Of a DNA stretch of 11,468 nt, positions 7,123 through 11,468 are shown one piece after another. The position numbers were made by a program, and so were the translations under genes. Position 1 is the first letter of the stretch, and each line of letters begins with the position of its first letter. The stretch spans positions 1 through 11,468 of the forward strand of contig USPJ01000015.1 in assembly GCA_900556645.1 (NCBI GenBank), read 5' to 3'. The DNA comes from an uncultured Lachnospiraceae bacterium (GTDB lineage Bacteria > Bacillota_A > Clostridia > Lachnospirales > Lachnospiraceae). The notes under the pieces were generated by a model, which worked only from the letters and a program-made list of their open reading frames with translations, searched no databases and was not told the origin of the DNA.

Positions 7123-7617
7123 ATGAATTTAATTGCAGCAGTGGATAAAAATTGGGCAATAGGTTTACATAACAAATTATTGGTAAGCATTCCCATGGAC
7201 ATGAAATTTTTCCGTGAGACAACCACCGGTAAGGTAGTGGTAATGGGAAGAAAAACGCTGGAGAGTTTTCCTAACGGAATGCCGCTGAAAAACCGTGTCA
7301 ACATCGTTCTCACAAGTGATAAAAGCTATCAGGTAAAGGATGCGATTATTGTACATGACGATAAAGAGCTGCACGAAGAGTTGAAAAAATATCCTTCCCA
7401 GGATATCTATGTCATCGGCGGAGAGAGCGTTTACCGTCAGCTGGTGGATGAGTGTGATGTGGCTCATATTACAAAGATTGACTATGCCTATGAGGCAGAT
7501 GCCTATTTTCCGAATCTGGACGAGAAACCGGAGTGGGAAATCACGGCAGACAGCGAAGAGGAGACCTATTTTGATTTGGAATTCCGCTTCCTGAAATATG
7601 AGAAAAAGAAATGTTAG
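7123..7617 (+). CDS. dfrA: Dihydrofolate reductase
   Basis: Cytosolic NADPH-dependent enzyme that regenerates tetrahydrofolate from the dihydrofolate made by ThyA. At 164 residues it has normal length. The family pattern is clear: MNLIAAVDKN at the N-terminus, the acidic catalytic residue D26 in IPMDMKFF (E. coli D27), F30, the NADPH-binding MGRKTLESFP (41-50), R58 (the substrate-carboxylate arginine position, E. coli R57), VIGGESVY (97-104) for cofactor binding and T117 in ITKID. One key residue differs: the almost invariant Trp of the Met20 loop (E. coli W22, in PW) is V21 here, in LLVSIP. AGGAGGAG (7111-7118) lies just ahead of the ATG and overlaps the thyA stop. The next gene starts inside this one, overlapping by seven bases. 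An acquired trimethoprim-resistance gene is unlikely, as it sits in a native-looking operon without mobile elements. Confidence 0.95.
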   Translation: MNLIAAVDKNWAIGLHNKLLVSIPMDMKFFRETTTGKVVVMGRKTLESFPNGMPLKNRVNIVLTSDKSYQVKDAIIVHDDKELHEELKKYPSQDIYVIGGESVYRQLVDECDVAHITKIDYAYEADAYFPNLDEKPEWEITADSEEETYFDLEFRFLKYEKKKC

Positions 7618-8564
7618 AGAATTTTATATACAGTATTAATGTGACCATTCCCATTTTTCTGGTAATGGTACTGGGGTATTTCCTCCGGCGTCGGGGAATG
7701 CTCAACGAGAATTTTGTCAATGTGGCAAACAAATTTAACTTTGATGTGACGCTGCCTTTTATGGTATTTCGGGATATTGCGGCAGTGGATATCCGAAGCG
7801 TCTTTGATTTGAAATATGTACTGTTTTGTGCCATTGCCAGCTCTGTCTGTTTCTGGGTGGTCTGGGGACTGGCAAAGCTGTTTATAAAGGATAAAAGTCT
7901 TATCGGAGCCTTTGTACAGGCATCCTTTCGCAGCAGTGCGGCGGTAATGGGACTGGCATTCATTTCAAATCTTTACGGACCTTCCGCCATGGGACCTTTG
8001 ATGATTATCGGTGCAGTGCCTTTGTATAATATTTATTCCGTGCTGGTACTGACCTTTGAGGCAGAGGATGACGGAACGGGCAGGGATACCGGAAAGCTGA
8101 AAGAGGCCTGTGTCAATATTTTGAAAAATCCAATCATTATTTCCATTGTATTGGGATTGATTATATCATTATGTAAACTAAATTTCCCGGTGTTGGTGGA
8201 TAATACCATTGACAATGTGGCAAAGATGGCAACGCCGTTGGCTTTGATTACCTTAGGTGCAGGATTTGAGGGAAAGGAAGCCTTGGCAAAAATGAAACCG
8301 ACACTCTGGGCAGCCTTTATCAAATTGATTGGGCAGGCGGCAATATTTATTCCTATCGCTATTGCCCTTGGTTTTACCGGAGAAAAATTGATAGCGATTA
8401 TGGTGATGCTGGCAGCTCCGGCAACCCCAAGCTGTTATATTATGGCGAAAAATATGAAAAATGACGGTGCGCTGACAGCCAGTATTATTGTGACTACAAC
8501 GCTGTTGGCGGCATTTACCCTGACGGGATGGATTTTTATCCTAAGGAGTATGGGATATATCTAA
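7611..8564 (+). CDS. AEC (auxin efflux carrier) family permease
   Basis: A 317-residue membrane transporter with about ten hydrophobic segments in two blocks of five (about 5-165 and 168-315), separated by an acidic cytosolic loop at 149-163. Family-like features are the LGYFLRRRGML end of span 1 (21-31), an FDVTLPFMVFRDI segment (44-56), LKNPIIIS at the start of the second half (171-178), ATPLALITLGAGF (207-219) and APATPSCYIMAKNM (269-282). AEC members carry organic acids such as malate or malonate, or other small anions; which one cannot be read here. The start ATG 7611 lies inside the dfrA end (ATGTTAG overlap) with only a weak purine-rich stretch upstream, so translation is probably coupled. 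Its place before ilvB could point to a branched-chain keto acid or pyruvate-related substrate, but that is a guess. Confidence 0.88.
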   Translation: MLENFIYSINVTIPIFLVMVLGYFLRRRGMLNENFVNVANKFNFDVTLPFMVFRDIAAVDIRSVFDLKYVLFCAIASSVCFWVVWGLAKLFIKDKSLIGAFVQASFRSSAAVMGLAFISNLYGPSAMGPLMIIGAVPLYNIYSVLVLTFEAEDDGTGRDTGKLKEACVNILKNPIIISIVLGLIISLCKLNFPVLVDNTIDNVAKMATPLALITLGAGFEGKEALAKMKPTLWAAFIKLIGQAAIFIPIAIALGFTGEKLIAIMVMLAAPATPSCYIMAKNMKNDGALTASIIVTTTLLAAFTLTGWIFILRSMGYI

Positions 8565-8578
8565 ATGAAGGAGGAACT

Positions 8579-10303
8579 ATGGATATTACAGGAAGAAAAT
8601 TATTTGTAAAAGCGTTGATGGAAGAAGGCGTAGATACCATCTTCGGATATCCGGGCGGAACCGTTACGGATTTATTTGATGAATTATACAAACAGGATGC
8701 CATTGATGTAGTCCTCCCACGCCACGAACAGGGACTTTTACACGAGGCAGAAGGCTATGCCCGGGCAACGGGAAAGGTAGGAGTCTGTCTGGTAACCAGC
8801 GGTCCGGGTGCCACCAACATCATTACGGGACTGGCAGATGCCCACTATGACGGGATTCCGCTGGTATGCTTTACAGGACAGGTGCCACTGAATCTTATTG
8901 GCAACGATGCCTTTCAGGAGGTAGACATTGTGGGAATGACCAGAAGTATTACCAAATATTCCGTTACGGTACACAACCGGAAGGAATTGGGCAGAATCAT
9001 TAAAATGGCATTCCATATTGCCACCACCGGAAGACCGGGACCGGTATTGATTGATTTTCCGAAAGATATCCAGGTACAGACCGGTTCTGCGGAGTATCCT
9101 GACCATGTGGATATCCGCGGGTATAAACCAAGCCAAGGGGTACATATCGGACAGCTGAAAAAGGGATATAAGCTACTGAAAGGGGCAAAGAAGCCACTGT
9201 TTTTGATTGGCGGCGGCGTGAATATTTCAAAAGCCAATAAGCAGTTGTTAGAACTGGTGGAAAAGACAAAGATACCGGTGGTTACCACTATTATGGGCAA
9301 AGGAGCCATTCCCACAGACCATCCATATTATGTAGGAAATTCGGGAATGCATGGAAGATATGCAGCAAATCTTGCAGTCAGCCAATGTGACGTACTGTTT
9401 TCCATCGGAACCCGTTTCAATGACCGGATTACCGGGGACCTAAATGAATTTGCTCCTAATGCCAAGATTGTCCATGTGGATATTGATACAGCCTCCATTT
9501 CCAGAAATGTGGTGGTGGATGTTCCTATTGTGGCGGATGCAAAGCTGGCAATCGAAAAGCTTTTGGAGTGGGCGGAACCGCAGAAAACGGATAAGTGGAT
9601 GAAGTGTATCCGGGAATGGGAAACAGAAAATCCTCTGGAGATGCGAAGAAACAGAGGATTGACTCCGCAGATGATTATGGAACAGATTAATACCTCCTTT
9701 AAAGAAGAGGATGCCATTATTGTGACGGATGTAGGTCAGCATCAGATGTGGGCAACCCAATATATCGAGCTGAATAAAAAGAAAAAATTTATTACCTCTG
9801 GAGGTCTTGGCACCATGGGCTTCGGTTTTCCGGCGGCTATCGGAGCCAAGATTGGATGTCCGGATAAGCGGGTTATCTGTATCAGCGGAGACGGCGGAAT
9901 GCAGATGAATATACAGGAATTTGCAACAGCCATGACTCAGGAGGCAAATATTATTATCTGCGTACTGAATAATTATTATCTGGGAATGGTGCGTCAGATG
10001 CAGCAGCTTTTTTACGGAAAACGGTATGAGGCTACCTGTCTTAGAAGACGAAAAAGCTGTCCGGCAAATTGTAAAGGACCGAATCCTGCCTGTCCGCCTT
10101 ATGAGCCGGATTTTGTAAAACTGGCAGAGAGCTATGGAGCATGCGGGCGTCGGATTGAAAAAGAAGAGGAACTGGAAGAGGCGTTTGCATGGGCAAAGAA
10201 ACAGAATACTCCGGTATTGCTGGAGTTTATGATAGCCACTGAGGAAATCGTATTGCCGATGGTCAAAAGCGGTAATCCTATGAGTGAGATGATTTTGAAA
10301 TAA
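8579..10303 (+). CDS. ilvB: Acetolactate synthase, large (catalytic) subunit
   Basis: A 574-residue ThDP- and FAD-dependent enzyme joining two pyruvates to acetolactate, or pyruvate and 2-ketobutyrate to acetohydroxybutyrate, the first common step to valine, leucine and isoleucine. E50 in RHEQG activates ThDP. SGPGATN (74-80), GQVPLNLIGNDAFQE (100-114), RFNDRITG (279-286) and SGGLGTMGFGFPAA (407-420) are classical AHAS blocks. ThDP/Mg binding is ISGDGG (435-440) with NNYYLGM (464-470). Two oddities follow: M474 stands where AHAS has a conserved Trp (Arabidopsis W574), and a four-cysteine insertion C487-x6-C494-x3-C498-x6-C505 precedes PDFVKLAESYG. The start is ATG 8579 with AAGGAGG at 8568-8574; the in-frame ATG at 8528 is inside the permease gene and lacks a site. 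Pairing with ilvN supports a biosynthetic rather than catabolic role. Confidence 0.95.
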   Translation: MDITGRKLFVKALMEEGVDTIFGYPGGTVTDLFDELYKQDAIDVVLPRHEQGLLHEAEGYARATGKVGVCLVTSGPGATNIITGLADAHYDGIPLVCFTGQVPLNLIGNDAFQEVDIVGMTRSITKYSVTVHNRKELGRIIKMAFHIATTGRPGPVLIDFPKDIQVQTGSAEYPDHVDIRGYKPSQGVHIGQLKKGYKLLKGAKKPLFLIGGGVNISKANKQLLELVEKTKIPVVTTIMGKGAIPTDHPYYVGNSGMHGRYAANLAVSQCDVLFSIGTRFNDRITGDLNEFAPNAKIVHVDIDTASISRNVVVDVPIVADAKLAIEKLLEWAEPQKTDKWMKCIREWETENPLEMRRNRGLTPQMIMEQINTSFKEEDAIIVTDVGQHQMWATQYIELNKKKKFITSGGLGTMGFGFPAAIGAKIGCPDKRVICISGDGGMQMNIQEFATAMTQEANIIICVLNNYYLGMVRQMQQLFYGKRYEATCLRRRKSCPANCKGPNPACPPYEPDFVKLAESYGACGRRIEKEEELEEAFAWAKKQNTPVLLEFMIATEEIVLPMVKSGNPMSEMILK

Positions 10304-10316
10304 GGAGGAAAGACCC

Positions 10317-10826
10317 ATGGAACATGAAATGAAAAACAGATGGATTGCACTCTATGTGGAGAACCAGATAGGTGTTCTGGCAAAGGTATCGGGACTTTTC
10401 TCCGGGAAATCCTACAATCTGCAAAGTTTAACCGTAGGAACTACGGAGGACGAGACCGTTTCTCGTATGACCATCTGTGTTACCAGTGATGATATTACCT
10501 TTGAGCAGATAAAAAAACAGTTGAACCGTATGGTGGAGGTCATCAAGGTCATTGATTTGACCAATATTCCGATTCATATGAAAGAGATTCTGTTTGCAAA
10601 GGTAAAGAAATGTACCACGGAGCAGATTGCAGAAGTATTTCAGATTGCGGAGGTATTTCAGGTACAGGTGGCGGATATCGGAGAGGACAGCGTACTTCTG
10701 GAATGCAAGCTGTCGGAACGTAGAAATAATGAATTGATTGCCTTGCTGCGTTCTAAATTCAAACAGATTGAAGTGGTGCGGGGCGGAGCAGTAGCCATTG
10801 AGTCCATCAGTACCTCCTGTCGTTAA
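10317..10826 (+). CDS. ilvN: Acetolactate synthase, small (regulatory) subunit
   Basis: A 169-residue regulatory partner of IlvB. An N-terminal ACT domain (about 7-82) contains YVENQIGVLAKVSGLFSG and YNLQSLTVG. N16, G19 and N34 match the valine-contacting N11, G14 and N29 of E. coli IlvH, so valine feedback inhibition is predicted. The C-terminal ALS_ss_C-type domain (about 90-165) contains ILFAKVK (91-97), a beta strand near 115-130 and RSKFKQIEVVRGGAVAIESIS (145-165 region). Its first helix carries a doubled QIAEVF (103-114). The total length is close to the E. coli protein (163). The start has AAGGAGG at 10302-10308, overlapping the ilvB stop, eight bases before ATG 10317. The gene is the last of the run and is followed by a terminator about 50 bases on. 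Confidence 0.95.
   Translation: MEHEMKNRWIALYVENQIGVLAKVSGLFSGKSYNLQSLTVGTTEDETVSRMTICVTSDDITFEQIKKQLNRMVEVIKVIDLTNIPIHMKEILFAKVKKCTTEQIAEVFQIAEVFQVQVADIGEDSVLLECKLSERRNNELIALLRSKFKQIEVVRGGAVAIESISTSCR
10623..10658 (+). repeat. 18-nt in-frame tandem repeat inside ilvN
   Basis: Copy 1 (10623-10640) and copy 2 (10641-10658) each encode QIAEVF and differ at two of 18 positions, both in third codon positions and both A to G (GCA/GCG and GAA/GAG). Identical protein with synonymous drift suggests either an old duplication kept under selection or convergent helix composition. The neighbouring residues do not continue the repeat. Confidence 0.8.
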
Positions 10827-10876
10827 GGATTTAGATTTTGGCAATTTTCAGGTTGCTAAATTTCGGAAAATAAAAG

Positions 10877-10922
10877 ATAAGGACCTGCAAGGTTATAAAA
10901 ACCTGCAAGTCCTTATTTTTTT
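10877..10922. terminator. Rho-independent terminator after ilvN
   Basis: Left arm 10877-10894 (ATAAGGACCTGCAAGGTT) pairs with 10900-10916 (AACCTGCAAGTCCTTAT), with one C-A mismatch and one bulged A, around a five-base loop. Seven T residues (10916-10922) follow on the plus strand. It ends the thyA-ilvN run. The convergent gene ends at 10924, and the minus-strand side continues ATCTTTTATTTT, so it may also stop that transcript. The stretch 10827-10876 between ilvN and the hairpin holds nothing else I can identify. Confidence 0.88.
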
Positions 10923-10923
10923 A

Positions 10924-11439
10924 TTATCTGGCAAGAATCTGTGTGATTTCACCCACGTACATCGTGTGATAATTTTCTAAATCATTTCCTGAGTACCATT
11001 TCGGGAAAAGTTCGGAGTCAATGAAGTGTTCTTTTTTGATAGGAACTGCTGCCATCTTCTTGCAGATAAATACAAGATTTCCTTCATCCACAAAAGGAAC
11101 GCCCTCATAGTTGTTCAGGTTCAAACCGGAAACTTGGAATTTATCTTCCTGTCTGCCGGAAACTGCACCAAAATATTTTAAATCATTTTTGTATTTCGCA
11201 TCAAAAAAAGTAAGTGAAAAGGTGTCATTTGCATCAATAAATTCTTTGGTGTATCTGGTTTTGCGAATAAAAATATAGACTACATTTTTTCCCCAGAGAA
11301 CACCCAGTCCACCCCAGCTTGCTGTCAGGGCATTTGCTTTTTCTTCTGTGCCGGAAGTTACCAGCATCCATTCTTTTCCGATTTTTGTAAACGGATCCAA
11401 CTCGAACATATCGAGAGGGTAAGGCTGAAATGTATGCAT
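10924..11439 (-). CDS. Flavin reductase-like (FMN-binding split-barrel) protein
   Basis: A 171-residue soluble protein of the flavin reductase-like fold, which binds FMN and often acts as an NAD(P)H:flavin oxidoreductase or as an electron or flavin carrier in anaerobes. The family signature is in the first half: WMLVTSG (24-30), NALTASWGGLGVLWGK (36-51), where backbone and T/S residues hold the FMN phosphate, VVYIFIRKTRYTKEFI (53-68) and SLTFFD (75-80). The tail HTMYVGEITQIL (158-169) is the usual last strand. Length is near the family norm, with no extra domain, cysteine cluster or signal peptide. The start is supported by GAGGG (complement of 11446-11450) six bases upstream. It is a separate minus-strand unit convergent with ilvN; the promoter lies beyond the window edge or in its last bases. 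The physiological partner is unknown. Confidence 0.9.
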   Translation of the reverse strand: MHTFQPYPLDMFELDPFTKIGKEWMLVTSGTEEKANALTASWGGLGVLWGKNVVYIFIRKTRYTKEFIDANDTFSLTFFDAKYKNDLKYFGAVSGRQEDKFQVSGLNLNNYEGVPFVDEGNLVFICKKMAAVPIKKEHFIDSELFPKWYSGNDLENYHTMYVGEITQILAR

Positions 11440-11468
11440 AAAAATCCCTCGCTTTTCTTTTTTATTAT

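Noticed and set aside
8528..8578. Upstream start for ilvB, 17 codons earlier
   Set aside because: Inside the permease gene with no suitable binding site, while ATG 8579 has AAGGAGG and yields the standard MDITGRKLFV-type N-terminus.
9440..10318. Long antisense open frame (292 codons) across ilvB
   Set aside because: It lies entirely opposite a clearly conserved gene, has no ribosome binding site I can see, and its translation shows no recognisable domain. It is a shadow of ilvB codon use.

Overview
The window looks like ordinary chromosome from a low-to-moderate-GC, Gram-positive anaerobe of the Clostridia, most likely a Lachnospiraceae-type gut bacterium. The reasons are strong AGGAGG-type ribosome binding sites on almost every gene, a TTG start, short tight operons, rho-independent terminators between convergent genes, a Cache-type chemoreceptor (which implies a chemotaxis machinery elsewhere), and the character of the acetolactate synthase and DHFR proteins. 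The taxonomic call is inference from family resemblance, not from a marker gene. I see no mobile element, CRISPR array, rRNA or tRNA.

Layout. (1) 77-1544, plus strand: a polytopic membrane protein that looks internally duplicated, then a small membrane-anchored protein with a degenerate FMN-binding-like domain. A strong hairpin shared with the convergent chemoreceptor gene ends this unit. (2) 1587-3989, minus strand: a small single-span membrane protein of unknown function (3750-3989) with its own terminator, then a dCache/HAMP methyl-accepting chemotaxis protein (1587-3635) with its own candidate promoter. (3) 4184-6176, plus: a NatA/NatB-type ABC-2 exporter pair, one base apart. (4) 6264-10826, plus: a five-gene run thyA - dfrA - AEC-family permease - ilvB - ilvN, with a sigma-A-like promoter in front of thyA, gaps of -7 to +14 bases and one terminator at the end. 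(5) 10924-11439, minus: a flavin-reductase-like split-barrel protein, convergent with ilvN and sharing its terminator region.

How the genes work together. ThyA makes dTMP and converts methylene-THF to dihydrofolate, which DfrA reduces again, so these two form a metabolic pair. IlvB and IlvN form acetohydroxyacid synthase, the first common step of valine, leucine and isoleucine synthesis; the small subunit keeps the residues expected for valine feedback. The AEC carrier between the pairs has no substrate that can be read from sequence. The run joins nucleotide/folate and branched-chain amino acid synthesis in one probable transcript, and no T-box leader fits in front of ilvB.

I found no clear undescribed multi-gene system. 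The most interesting observations are a four-cysteine insertion and a Trp-to-Met change next to the active site of IlvB, loss of the near-universal Met20-loop Trp in DfrA, an in-frame repeat in ilvN with only synonymous differences, the internal duplication of the first membrane protein, and symmetric dyads just downstream of the two best promoters.
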